Source: an uncultured Alphaproteobacteria bacterium (GTDB lineage Bacteria > Pseudomonadota > Alphaproteobacteria > Caulobacterales > Parvularculaceae). Taken from it: a stretch of DNA of 46,439 nt. This document shows, piece after piece, positions 36,738-45,479 of the stretch. Position 1 is the first letter of the stretch; every line of letters starts with the position of its first letter. Where the stretch lies: positions 1 through 46,439 of the forward strand of contig CADEDN010000026.1 of assembly GCA_902826095.1 (NCBI GenBank), written 5' to 3'. A model generated the notes under the pieces. It was not told the DNA's origin. It saw nothing but the letters and a program-made list of their open reading frames with translations, and searched no databases. The translations under genes were made by a program, and so were the position numbers.

Positions 36738-37712
36738 TCATTCAGCGGCGTTTTGGCGCATTTTTTCCGCCCGCGCTCTTTCCGCCACAAGATCGATTGC
36801 AGCGATTACTTTCGCCTTTTCCGAGTGGTGGAGCGCGTGGCCGGTATCGGGGATCACCTCATAATAGGCGTCGGGCAATTCGCGCGAGAGCGCTGCGGAG
36901 TGAAGCCTGGGACTGACTGTCGGGTCGTCGGCGCCGGTCAAAATCGCCGTCGGGACCTTGATGGCCGCGTAGCGGCCGGCCATTTCGACAATCTGCGGCT
37001 TTAGATGGCGCAGATCGGCGGCGTTATTCCTAAAGTCCTTCGCGCGAAAGAGCAGCGTCAGTCCGGACTTCTCATAGTAGGATTCCGGCGCCGGGTCGGG
37101 GCGAAACGACTTGATGACGCCGCTCTTTGCGGCGATCGGGGCGTACACCGGGATGACAATTCTCCGGAGGAGCGTTCCGACAATCGGCCAGCCGGACGCC
37201 TTGTTGTACCAGGAGACGCCGCCCGGCCATTCGTGACTCACGGCGGCGAGAAGGACGAGACCTGACATGTCCTCCGGATGATGGAGCGCATAACTCAGAG
37301 CCACAGCGCCGCCGAAACTTTGGCCGACGACAATCGGCTTTTCGACGCCAGCTTCTTTCACCGCCTGATGAATGAGCGCCGCCTGGCGGTCGAGGCGCCA
37401 GCCGTCATTCGGCCTTGTCGAATACCCCCTCCCCGGACGATCGACGATGACGACCCTTCGGGTTTTCGCAAGTTCATCGCCAAGCGCAAGTTTCATGTCG
37501 CGCAGATTGACACTCGCGCCATGGATGAGAACGACAGGCGTCTGCGTCGACCCTTTCTGGCCCAAGACAAGCAGGTGAATGCGCTCGCCCTGGACATCGA
37601 CGAATTCGCCGATCGGCGGCGATCGCTTCTCGGCCCGCCATGACGCGCAGCCGCCAAGCGCCGCCAGCGCTGCTATGATGACAATCGAGGCGAGCCACGT
37701 CGTCATGCGCAT
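36738..37712 (-). CDS. Alpha/beta hydrolase lipoprotein
   Basis: From the ATG at 37712 the protein has 324 residues (a second ATG is 6 bases later). The signal peptide ends in a lipobox (LAALGGC), so it is predicted to be a lipoprotein. The hydrolase has the oxyanion HGASVNLRDM, the nucleophile in VVGQSFGGAVALSY, the acid in LTGADDPTVS and the histidine in DTGHALHHSEKAK. It follows tpiA directly on the minus strand and precedes DUF885 peptidase A by 86 bases. The substrate is unknown; an ester or peptide lipid is possible. Confidence 0.88.
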   Translation of the reverse strand: MRMTTWLASIVIIAALAALGGCASWRAEKRSPPIGEFVDVQGERIHLLVLGQKGSTQTPVVLIHGASVNLRDMKLALGDELAKTRRVVIVDRPGRGYSTRPNDGWRLDRQAALIHQAVKEAGVEKPIVVGQSFGGAVALSYALHHPEDMSGLVLLAAVSHEWPGGVSWYNKASGWPIVGTLLRRIVIPVYAPIAAKSGVIKSFRPDPAPESYYEKSGLTLLFRAKDFRNNAADLRHLKPQIVEMAGRYAAIKVPTAILTGADDPTVSPRLHSAALSRELPDAYYEVIPDTGHALHHSEKAKVIAAIDLVAERARAEKMRQNAAE

Positions 37713-37714
37713 TT

Positions 37715-38434
37715 CTACTGCGCCGCCTGAATGATCGCAGCGAAATCTTCCGCTTTGAGGCTGGCGCCGCCGACGAGCGCGCCGTGCACATGGGCGATCG
37801 CGAGGATTTCCTTGGCGTTCGACGGCTTCACTGACCCGCCGTAGAGAATGCGAACGCCCTCGCGGATTTTCGACCGGATGAAGGAATGCATATCGGCGAT
37901 ATCTTTCGCAGTCGGCGTCAACCCGGTGCCGATCGCCCATACCGGCTCATAGGCGACGACATAATCGCCCTCGCCTGCGGGGATCGATCCCTCGAGTTGC
38001 GCCCCGACGATTTCCTTCTCGCGACCTGCCTTGCGCTGCGCTTGCGTCTCGCCGACGCAAATGATGGGAGTTAAGCCGGCGCGCTGCGCTGCTTGCGCTT
38101 TCGCGCGCACGAGCGCGTCGCTCTCGCCATGATCGGCCCGTCGCTCAGAATGCCCGACGATGACGAACGCGGCGCCGGCATCAGCAAGCATTTCGGCGCT
38201 GATGTCGCCTGTATGCGCGCCGCTCGGCATTGCGTGGCAGTCTTGGCCGCCGATTGCTAATCCTTCGTCGCCGAACTCTGTCGCAAAAAGGCCGATCAAA
38301 GTCGCCGGCGGACAAATAAGGATGTCGCGATCGTCCGGCGCCGATCCGGAAAGAAGCCCCACAAGTTTCTCAACCTCCTGAACCGAGGAAGAGAGCCCGT
38401 TCATTTTCCAGTTCCCGGCGATGAGCGGTTTCAT
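37715..38434 (-). CDS. tpiA: Triosephosphate isomerase
   Basis: Interconverts dihydroxyacetone phosphate and glyceraldehyde 3-phosphate. The 239-residue protein has the active-site lysine in AGNWKMNG, the catalytic histidine in VIVGHSERR, the catalytic glutamate in [16 protein letters not shown] (loop 6 follows), and [16 protein letters not shown] stands before the ATG at 38434. It is divergent from ppiD and is followed immediately by the alpha/beta hydrolase gene. Confidence 0.96.
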   Translation of the reverse strand: MKPLIAGNWKMNGLSSSVQEVEKLVGLLSGSAPDDRDILICPPATLIGLFATEFGDEGLAIGGQDCHAMPSGAHTGDISAEMLADAGAAFVIVGHSERRADHGESDALVRAKAQAAQRAGLTPIICVGETQAQRKAGREKEIVGAQLEGSIPAGEGDYVVAYEPVWAIGTGLTPTAKDIADMHSFIRSKIREGVRILYGGSVKPSNAKEILAIAHVHGALVGGASLKAEDFAAIIQAAQ

Positions 38435-38608
38435 GCGACTTCTCCAACGACGGCGAGCCTGTCCGGGTAGGCGAACCGGCGCATATTGTCCAGAAAAGAC
38501 GGGGTTTTGGCGACGCCTTGTTCTCTCCGGGCGGCGCAATTAGGTTGACGCCGAAATTTCACCCGGCGGCGCGGCGATCCGCAGCTTCCAACACACCGGA
38601 ATGGACCC

Positions 38609-40498
38609 ATGCTGAAGCAAATTCGCGGAACGATGAAGAGCATTTTTGCCTTTTTCATCATCGCTCTGCTCATTTTGGCGTTTGCCGCCTGGGGCGTTCC
38701 GGAGATCAGGCAATTCACCCAGAACCATGCCGTTCGCGTCGGCGGCGAAGGGATTTCCGCCCTCGAGGTGCAAAAGGAGTTCGATCGCTTCATGACCAAC
38801 CGACGCCTGGCGAATGAAGGCGATTTTGATCGTGAGGCGGCAATCGCCGCCGGCGTGCCCGATCAGATCGTGCAGTCGCTGGCGGCGCAATCGGCGCTCC
38901 GGCAGGAGGCGGGAAGGCTGGGCCTCGTGATGACCAGGGAAAAGGTTCGGGAGTTCCTTCAAACAAATGATCAATTCAAGAACCCGAGCACTGGCAAGTT
39001 CGACAATGACGCGCTGATGGGGATTTTGCGCGAATACAATTATTCCGCTCGCGAATTTGAAGACCGGCTGCAGTCCGATCTGTTGCGCAACCAGCTGATG
39101 TCGGCGGTCTCCGCCGGCGGCGCGGCGCCCAAGGCGATTGTCGACGCGCTCGTGCTTCGCGAGACCGAGAATCGGACAATCAGCTATTTGACGATTACGC
39201 AGGACATGGCCGGGCCCGGCGCTGACGCGACGCCCGAGGTTTTGAAGACCTACTATGAGAAAAACTCGGCGCAATTTATGGCGCCGGAATTTCGGCGCTT
39301 CACCGCGGTGGCGTTGAAATCGAGCGACTACGTCGACAGATCGAAAGTCGACGATGCGGCGCTGCGCAAAACCTACGACGGCAAAAAATCGGCTTACGAG
39401 ACGCCTGAAAAACGCACCCTCTATCAAATCACCTATCAAGATGAAGCCAAAGCGAAGGCGGCGGCCGAAGCTGTGAAAGGCGGCAAGCCGTTTGAAAGCC
39501 TCGCAGTCGCGAATGGCCAGACGCTCGCCGACGTCACCTTCACGGACATCACCAAACGCGACCTCGTTGACCCCAAAGTGGCGGACGCCGCATTCGCCGC
39601 CGCCGAGGCTGGCGCGGTCGTCGGCCCCATCAAGGGCGTGTTCGGATGGACTCTGGCGCAGATCGCAGCAGTCACGCCGGCCGCACTGAAGCCGTTTGAG
39701 GAGGTCCGCGCCGAAATCGAGGAGGAACTACTTTCTGCCGACACAAAGAAGCGGTTGTTTGAAGCGATCGAAGCCGTCGAAAGCGAACGCGATACGGGCG
39801 CCGGGCTGGCGGACGCCGCCAAAAAGACCGGCGCCGTCGCTGTCGAATACGGCCCCGTCGACTCTTACAGCTTTGGAACAGGCGGCGAGATCGTCGCCGA
39901 CATTCCCGGCGAGATATTGAAGGAGGCCTTCAAGCTTGAGGAAGGCGAAGAATCCGATGCGATCGAATTCGCCGACAAGTCCGGCTATTTCCTTGTCGCC
40001 GTCAACGAAGTCGCGCCGCCGGCCGTCATGCCTTATGAAAAGGTCGCCGCCGAAGTGGAAACAAAATGGCGCGTCGGCGACCGAGCGGCGCGCATCGCGG
40101 CGGCCGTCAAGTCGCTGCGCGACGAAGTGTCGAAAGGGAAGTCTCTAAAGGACGCAGCGGCGAAGTTCAATCGCGCTCCGTTCGTCGAAACAGTGAGCCG
40201 TCGCAACCCGGGCCAAAACCTCACGGAGCCGTTGATTGAACAGATTTTCTCTGCGGCGAAAGGCGAGGCGATTTCCGGCCCGTCGCCGACCGGCGACGCC
40301 GAACTTGTGATTTCGATCGACGCTGTCGCCTACGACGTCGCCAAGGTCAGTCCCGACGACGTCGCCGTCTTCTCCCAATATATCGGCAACCAGATCAATC
40401 AGGAACTAGTTGAGTCTTATACTGCCGCAGTCCGGCAAGACATTGGCGTGAGGATCAACAAGCCGCAGATCGACGCGCTCTTTTCCGACGGCCAATGA
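38609..40498 (+). CDS. ppiD: Peptidyl-prolyl isomerase PpiD-like (SurA N-terminal domain)
   Basis: This is a periplasmic folding factor tethered to the inner membrane. Of the 629 residues, the first 31 include one helix (SIFAFFIIALLILAFAAWG). Next comes the SurA_N region (VRVGGEGISALEVQKEFDRFM), then a parvulin domain (about 270-370, ITYQDEAKAKAAAEAVKGGK, GVFGWTLAQI), then a second divergent rotamase-like half. Unlike true PpiD the catalytic residues are partly altered, so chaperone function may dominate. Its stop overlaps trpE by 4 bases (ATGA). Confidence 0.88.
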   Translation: MLKQIRGTMKSIFAFFIIALLILAFAAWGVPEIRQFTQNHAVRVGGEGISALEVQKEFDRFMTNRRLANEGDFDREAAIAAGVPDQIVQSLAAQSALRQEAGRLGLVMTREKVREFLQTNDQFKNPSTGKFDNDALMGILREYNYSAREFEDRLQSDLLRNQLMSAVSAGGAAPKAIVDALVLRETENRTISYLTITQDMAGPGADATPEVLKTYYEKNSAQFMAPEFRRFTAVALKSSDYVDRSKVDDAALRKTYDGKKSAYETPEKRTLYQITYQDEAKAKAAAEAVKGGKPFESLAVANGQTLADVTFTDITKRDLVDPKVADAAFAAAEAGAVVGPIKGVFGWTLAQIAAVTPAALKPFEEVRAEIEEELLSADTKKRLFEAIEAVESERDTGAGLADAAKKTGAVAVEYGPVDSYSFGTGGEIVADIPGEILKEAFKLEEGEESDAIEFADKSGYFLVAVNEVAPPAVMPYEKVAAEVETKWRVGDRAARIAAAVKSLRDEVSKGKSLKDAAAKFNRAPFVETVSRRNPGQNLTEPLIEQIFSAAKGEAISGPSPTGDAELVISIDAVAYDVAKVSPDDVAVFSQYIGNQINQELVESYTAAVRQDIGVRINKPQIDALFSDGQ

Positions 40499-41991
40499 AT
40501 TTGACGCCGGAGTTCGAAGACTTCTGTCTCCTCTACGAGGCCGGCGCGCCGCAAGTGGTCATGCGCCGCCTTGAGAGCGATCTCGAAACGCCCGTCTCCG
40601 CCTACCTTAAGCTGGCCGGACGTCGGAAAAACGCTTTTTTGCTGGAGTCAGTCGAAGGCGGCGAAAAGCTCGGCCGTTATTCGGTCATCGGCGTCCGGCC
40701 CGATGCGGTATGGCGCGCTTTCGGTTCGCACGCGGAGCTGAATTCGCGTGCGGCGGCGGACGCCAACGACTTTGTGCGCGATCGTCGTCCGCCGCTTGCA
40801 AGCCTGAAGGCGTTCATTGACGCGTCCAGCATCAAACTGCCGGCAGGCGCGCCGCCGATGGCCGCGGGCGTATTCGGCTATCTCTCTTACGATATGGCGC
40901 GACAGATGGAGCGCCTTCCCGATCGGCCGCATCAAGCCTTCACGACGCCGGACGCCGTCTTCATCCGGCCGACCCTGATCGCGGTGTTCGATAATCTGCG
41001 CCAGGAGATCCTGCTCGTCGCGACAGCAAGGCCGGAGGCAGGCCTCTCGGCGCGCGCCGCCTATGACCGCGCCGCCGAACGCATCGCCGAGGCGGTGAGC
41101 GATCTGGCCGCGCCGCTTGCAATTGCGCGGGAAGGCGCGCGCGACATCGACCCAGACACGATCGCCGTCCCGCAGTCGAATACGCCGAAGGCGGATTATC
41201 TGGCGATGGTCGCGCGCGCAAAGGAGCGCATCGCCGCCGGCGACATCTTCCAGATCGTCCTCAGCCAGCGCTTTCAGGCGCCTTTTCCGATGCGCGGCTT
41301 CGATCTCTACAGGGCGCTGCGCCGCTTGAATCCCTCGCCGTTCCTGTTCTTTCTCGATTTTGACGCGTTTTCGCTGGTGGGATCGAGCCCGGAAATTCTC
41401 GTCCGGGTCCGGGCTGGCGAAGTGACGATCCGGCCGATCGCGGGGACGAGACCGCGAGGCGACACGCAAGAACAGGACGTCGCCCTCGCCGCCGAGCTCC
41501 TCGCCGATCCCAAAGAGCGCGCAGAGCATTTGATGCTGCTTGACCTTGGGCGCAACGACGTCGGACGATCGGCCGAAACCGGCACGGTCCGCGTCACCGA
41601 ACAATTCACAATCGAGCGCTACAGCCACGTCATGCACATCGTTTCAAACGTTGTTGGGCGCCTCCGCGATGGTCTTCATCCGTTTGACGCCGTCGCGGCG
41701 GGATTTCCGGCAGGCACGGTCACCGGCGCGCCGAAGATCCGCGCCATGGAGATTATCGACAGCCTCGAACGCGATGGGCGCGGTCCCTATGGCGGCGCCA
41801 TCGGCTATTTCTCCGCCGGCGGCGATGTCGACACGTGCATCGCGCTTCGAACCGCAATGATCAAGGACGGCGTAATGCATGTGCAGGCGGGAGCCGGAAT
41901 CGTCGCCGACAGCGATCCGGAAGCCGAGCATCAGGAATGCCAGAACAAGGCCCGCGCGCTTTTTGCCGCCGCGAAAGCTGCAATCGGCTAA
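40495..41991 (+). CDS. trpE: Anthranilate synthase component I
   Basis: TrpE converts chorismate to anthranilate using ammonia or the glutaminase partner TrpG. The 498-residue protein has the N-terminal tryptophan-binding region (LLESVEGGEKLGRYSVIGVRPD), then RPIAGTRPRG, the LDLGRNDVGR motif, FPAGTVTGAPKIRAMEIID and ALRTAMIKDGVMHVQAGAGIVADSDPEAE. It is translationally coupled to ppiD (ATGA). The usual trpG partner is not downstream; a DUF885 gene is. Confidence 0.97.
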   Translation: MNLTPEFEDFCLLYEAGAPQVVMRRLESDLETPVSAYLKLAGRRKNAFLLESVEGGEKLGRYSVIGVRPDAVWRAFGSHAELNSRAAADANDFVRDRRPPLASLKAFIDASSIKLPAGAPPMAAGVFGYLSYDMARQMERLPDRPHQAFTTPDAVFIRPTLIAVFDNLRQEILLVATARPEAGLSARAAYDRAAERIAEAVSDLAAPLAIAREGARDIDPDTIAVPQSNTPKADYLAMVARAKERIAAGDIFQIVLSQRFQAPFPMRGFDLYRALRRLNPSPFLFFLDFDAFSLVGSSPEILVRVRAGEVTIRPIAGTRPRGDTQEQDVALAAELLADPKERAEHLMLLDLGRNDVGRSAETGTVRVTEQFTIERYSHVMHIVSNVVGRLRDGLHPFDAVAAGFPAGTVTGAPKIRAMEIIDSLERDGRGPYGGAIGYFSAGGDVDTCIALRTAMIKDGVMHVQAGAGIVADSDPEAEHQECQNKARALFAAAKAAIG

Positions 41992-42112
41992 ACAACATTT
42001 GCGGCAAGGCGCCCTAACGATGCGGCGAACGCCGACGCAAGATCGCTCGCTTTGCTCTATGGGAGGCGCTGAAAGTCGGAATTCGGCAAACCGCCAAGTC
42101 ACAGGAGTCCCC

Positions 42113-43978
42113 ATGAAATCGCGCAAAAAGTCTATTCTGCTCGCGTCCGCAGCGCTCGCCGCAGCGATGTGGTCAGCGTCGATGGCGCCCGCTGCTGCAA
42201 TGGAGACGACCTCGCAAGCAGCGGCGAAGCCGCCGGCGGAACAGACCGAGGACCAAAGGATCTCTGCGTTTTTTGAGGAGGTCTTCCAGAGAAACCTGAA
42301 GGCGAGCCCCCTATTCCAGTCGCAGCTCGGCTTGAAGGGGCCGGACTATGGCAAATGGGATGATTTCTCCGACGCCGAACAGACCCGCCAGATCGAGGAC
42401 AGCAAGAAGGATCTCGAACGTCTCCGCGCTGAGTTCGATTACGAGAATCTTTCAGACCGGATGAAGGTCAGTTATCGGATCTTCGAATATCTCGCCGAAC
42501 GCTCGATCCGTAACTTCCCGTGGCGCTTCCATGGTTACGGATTTTCAACCCAGCAAAACCCGGCGACATTCCCCGCGACATTCCTCCAGAACATCCATCG
42601 GGTTGACGACGCATCGGACGCCGAGGCCTATATCTCGCGCATCAAGGGATTTGAAACGGCGATCGCGCAATTCATGGAGGGGATCGACATCGCCGCGGCG
42701 AAAGGAATTGTGCCGACTTCCTATTCGTTCGACCCCGTGATCACTGACGCGAAGAACGTCCTCAAGGGCGCGCCGTTTGACGAGAGCGGCGCGGACTCGG
42801 CGATCTTCGCCGATTTCAAGGGAAAGGTCGACAAACTCGACATCGCGCAAAAGGAAAAGACGCGCCTAGTCGTCGACGCCAAGGCGGCGCTGACGGGGCC
42901 GTTCAAATCGGGCGTTGATTCCTTTGTCGCCAAAGTCGAGTCATTGCGGGGGAAATCCGTCGGCGAAAACGGCGTCTGGGCGCTCCCGGAGGGCGACCAA
43001 TATTACCGGATGCAGATCGATTTCTGGACGAGCGACAAGTCGCTCACCGCCGACGAAATTCACAAGACTGGTCTCGCCGAGGTCAAGCGCATTCGCGGCG
43101 AGATGAAAAAAATCATGAAGCAGGCCGGCTTCAAAGGCGATCTCAAGGCCTTTTTCGCGCATCTGCGGACCGACCCGAACAATTTCTTTCCAAATACGGA
43201 TGAAGGCCGCGACGCCTATCTTGCGCAATCCAAGAGCTACATTGACGCGATTTACGCGGATGTCGGAAAATATTTCAATCTTCTCCCCAAGGCGCCGCTC
43301 GAAGTCCGAAAAGTCGAAGCGTGGCGCGAAGAGACCGCGCCGATCGCCTTCTACAATCAACCGACGCCAGACGGCTCTCGCCCCGGCATTTATTACGTCA
43401 ATCTCAAAGACATGACGACGAAGCAGAAGCACGAAATGGAGACGGTCGCCTATCACGAGGGGGCGCCCGGCCATCATTTCCAGATCGCGATCCAGCAAGA
43501 GCTCGAAGGCGTTCCGACCTTTCAGAATTTCGCGTTCTTCGGCGCCTATATCGAGGGCTGGGGTCTTTACGCAGAGCGTCTCGCCAAGGAGCAAGGGCGT
43601 TTCACCGACCCGATGCAGGATTTCGGCCGGTTGCAAAATGAAATGCTGCGCGCCTGCCGTCTCGTCGTCGATACAGGCTCTCATGCGAAGAAATGGTCGC
43701 GCCAGCAGATGATCGACTATATGCTCGACAACAACCCAATGACGGAAGAAGACGCGATCAAGGAGGTCGAGCGCTACATCGACAATCCCGGGCAGGCACT
43801 TTCGTACAAGGTCGGCATGATGAAAATTCTCGACTTGCGCGAAAAGGCGAAGAAGGAGCTCAAGGGCGAGTTCGACATCCGCGATTTCCACGATGTCGTT
43901 CTGAAGAACGGCGCAGTTCCATTGCCAATTCTTGAAGGCCTCGTCGATGATTACATCGCCGCGAAAAAAGCCGACTGA
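42113..43978 (+). CDS. DUF885 metallopeptidase B (exported)
   Basis: The ATG at 42113 has a good AGGAG site and gives 621 residues with a signal peptide ending near APAAAM. The zinc motif is H448-E449-G-A-P-G-H454-H455. The fold segments NNFFPNTDEGRDAYLAQ, FYNQPTPDGSRPGIYYVN, YIEGWGLYAERLAKEQG and YMLDNNPMTEEDAIKEVERYI match DUF885 peptidase A, which lies 5.5 kb away. It lies 121 bases after trpE. The two DUF885 proteins are clearly homologous but divergent; one is anchored and the other secreted. Confidence 0.9.
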   Translation: MKSRKKSILLASAALAAAMWSASMAPAAAMETTSQAAAKPPAEQTEDQRISAFFEEVFQRNLKASPLFQSQLGLKGPDYGKWDDFSDAEQTRQIEDSKKDLERLRAEFDYENLSDRMKVSYRIFEYLAERSIRNFPWRFHGYGFSTQQNPATFPATFLQNIHRVDDASDAEAYISRIKGFETAIAQFMEGIDIAAAKGIVPTSYSFDPVITDAKNVLKGAPFDESGADSAIFADFKGKVDKLDIAQKEKTRLVVDAKAALTGPFKSGVDSFVAKVESLRGKSVGENGVWALPEGDQYYRMQIDFWTSDKSLTADEIHKTGLAEVKRIRGEMKKIMKQAGFKGDLKAFFAHLRTDPNNFFPNTDEGRDAYLAQSKSYIDAIYADVGKYFNLLPKAPLEVRKVEAWREETAPIAFYNQPTPDGSRPGIYYVNLKDMTTKQKHEMETVAYHEGAPGHHFQIAIQQELEGVPTFQNFAFFGAYIEGWGLYAERLAKEQGRFTDPMQDFGRLQNEMLRACRLVVDTGSHAKKWSRQQMIDYMLDNNPMTEEDAIKEVERYIDNPGQALSYKVGMMKILDLREKAKKELKGEFDIRDFHDVVLKNGAVPLPILEGLVDDYIAAKKAD

Positions 43979-44098
43979 CCGGGGTCGGTGATGTGAGATG
44001 GCGATGAGGGCGGGAAGAAACAACGATTGGGAAGATGTTCGCGATGAAGCAGGTTCAACATTCTTCCGGTGGTTGCTTCAATTGGGTTCAATTTTTGC
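43979..44098. other. Gene-free flank of the IS nest
   Basis: This 120-base stretch runs from the DUF885 stop to the TAA duplication at the IS5 end. No gene, terminator or repeat is evident. The last 50 bases are clearly AT-richer than the neighbourhood. Confidence 0.5.
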
Positions 44099-44101
44099 TA
44101 A
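44099..44101. repeat. TAA target-site duplication of the IS5-family element, left copy
   Basis: TAA directly precedes GAGTCTGATC. The matching TAA is at 46382-46384, directly after the other end (GGATCAGGCTC). Three-base TNA duplications are typical of the IS1031 group of IS5. Confidence 0.7.
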
Positions 44102-44111
44102 GAGTCTGATC

Positions 44112-44121
44112 TGTAATTTGC
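44112..44121. repeat. Subterminal inverted repeat of the IS110 element, left
   Basis: TGTAATTTGC, the exact reverse complement of 45443-45452. Its position at the element edge supports an IS1111-type assignment. Confidence 0.65.
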
Positions 44122-44364
44122 TCTGCCTTGGCGGTTATCCGTCGAGGGTTTCATAGATCTGTCCGCACTCATTCACGTTACTGGATACGCCGCGAAGGTG
44201 CTCTATCGGGTTTCACAAGGCCGGATGTCGCAGTGACTCAGAAGCGGGCTCGAAACGCCCATCAGACTCCTTCGCGGATCATCCGTCCTCGCGTTCCCTC
44301 TCGGGATCGCCGCCATAGGGTCAGCTTTTAGGCGTCACCTCTGGCGATTTGATTCTACTCCTTT
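44122..44364 (-). ncRNA. Candidate bridge RNA region of the IS110 element
   Basis: This non-coding DNA follows the recombinase stop. IS1111-type members of IS110 carry their bridge RNA 3' of the gene. Read on the minus strand it has GAGTCTGAT (44269-44261), identical to the left half of the insertion site. Then comes a hairpin GGGC-N7-GCCC (44260-44246), then CTTCTGA (44244-44238), which could pair with 5 of 7 bases of the right half TCATAAA (45460-45466). Two guides around a small hairpin is the form of a target-binding loop. A donor loop was not clearly found. The RNA limits are unknown. Confidence 0.4.
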
Positions 44365-45372
44365 TCACATCTCAAACAAAGTTCCGTCGCGCAGCATGGC
44401 GTGCATGATCACGGCGAGGCGTCTTGCAAGGGCGACCCGCGCTTTCTTCAGCCCGCGCCGCCGCGCGATTTTCATCGCCCAGCTCTTGAGGGCGAAGGTT
44501 TTGCGCGTGCGGGTCAGGATCGAATTGGCCGCTTCATAGAGAAGCTTGCGCACGGTGGCGTCGCCCTGTTTGGTGATCCGGCCGACCCAGTCGGCTTCTC
44601 CGGACTGATGGCGTCTTGGAACAAGGCCGAAATAGGCGCCGGCGGCGCGCGAGCGTTTGAACCGGTCGGCGTCGTCTACGGCGGCGGCGAAAGCGGCAGC
44701 CGTCTGCACGCCGACGCCCGGTATGCTTGTCAGTATCTGGCAAGCGACGGAAGTCCGGGCGATCTCGTTTAATAGCGCATCGAGCGCGCCAATCTCCGCC
44801 ATCAGACGATCGCGCACGCTCAGGAGCGAGGCGACGGCCTCGCCAAGCCCCGGCGTTCGCGCAGCCTGTCTGGCTCGGCCGACAAACTCCTTGCCCTGAC
44901 CCGGCCCGGCCTTGATCCCGAACGCGGCGCACAGGCCGCGGATCGTGTTGTCGAGCCGGACGCGAGAACCAACCAGGAGCGCGCGCGCCGCGATCACCGA
45001 TTTGACGCCATGCGCGGCGGCCGACTTCACATGCACTTCCTTGTAGAACCCGGTGCGGGCGAGCTGCGCCAGCCCTGCCGCATCATGCGGGTCGGTCTTG
45101 TTCGCCTTCATCGCCTTGAGGCTGAGATGCGCCTGGTGCGCATGGATGCACACGACGTTGACGCCGAGACGCTTCAGGCCCCGGCAGATCGCCGGCGTCA
45201 TCCGGCCGCTCTCGATGACAGCACGCTCGACGCCGCCGGCCTTGTTCAGCGCGGCAGCGATTGCTTGCGGATCGCTCGGAACCTTCGCTTGAAAGACCAA
45301 TTTGCCCGCTTCACCGACGACGCACACGTGCGTCTCTTCCATCGACAGATCGAGACCGGCATAATGCTTCAT
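44365..45372 (-). CDS. IS110-family recombinase (DEDD transposase)
   Basis: This 335-residue RuvC-like DEDD recombinase cuts and joins DNA, guided by a bridge RNA in studied members. The N-terminal domain opens YAGLDLSMEETHVCVVGE (first acidic residue), has ESGRM in the E position, and KANKTDPHDAAGLAQLART with two aspartates. The C-terminal domain (Transposase_20) has SIPGVGVQTAAAFAAAVDDADRFKRSRAAGAYFGLVPRRHQSGE and GDATVRKLLYEAANSIL, including the catalytic serine region (about SRAAGAYFG). Length and both domains are complete, so it should be functional. The ATG at 45372 has GGAAG upstream. Confidence 0.93.
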   Translation of the reverse strand: MKHYAGLDLSMEETHVCVVGEAGKLVFQAKVPSDPQAIAAALNKAGGVERAVIESGRMTPAICRGLKRLGVNVVCIHAHQAHLSLKAMKANKTDPHDAAGLAQLARTGFYKEVHVKSAAAHGVKSVIAARALLVGSRVRLDNTIRGLCAAFGIKAGPGQGKEFVGRARQAARTPGLGEAVASLLSVRDRLMAEIGALDALLNEIARTSVACQILTSIPGVGVQTAAAFAAAVDDADRFKRSRAAGAYFGLVPRRHQSGEADWVGRITKQGDATVRKLLYEAANSILTRTRKTFALKSWAMKIARRRGLKKARVALARRLAVIMHAMLRDGTLFEM

Positions 45373-45442
45373 GGCTGCTTCCTTTCTTCAGCTTCAGCAA
45401 GCCAGAAGCGTGCGCCGGTTCGCCGACCCACGGGAAGCAGCC

Positions 45443-45452
45443 GCAAATTACA
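45443..45452. repeat. Subterminal inverted repeat of the IS110 element, right
   Basis: GCAAATTACA, the exact inverse of 44112-44121; it lies 6 bases inside the ATC at the right junction. Confidence 0.65.
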
Positions 45453-45479
45453 CGATGAATCATAAAGGAGCACGCCCGA

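Larger units (their letters stand above)
44112..45461 (-). mobile_element. IS110-family element (IS1111-type ends) inserted in the IS5 terminal repeat
   Basis: The element is about 1350 bp. ATC stands at both junctions (44109-44111 and 45459-45461), so the exact cut may shift by 3 bases. Near the ends, TGTAATTTGC (44112-44121) and GCAAATTACA (45443-45452) are a perfect 10-bp inverted repeat; subterminal repeats are a mark of the IS1111 group. The recombinase gene is 44365-45372, with about 90 bases of 5' and 253 bases of 3' non-coding DNA. No target duplication longer than the shared ATC is seen, as expected for this family. Confidence 0.7.

Noticed and set aside
40648-41637. 329-residue open frame on minus inside trpE
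   Set aside because: Antisense to a certain trpE; no ribosome-binding site or family features.
44128-44331. 67-residue open frame in the IS110 3' region
   Set aside because: Arg/Ser-rich with no ribosome-binding site; lies in the candidate bridge-RNA region.
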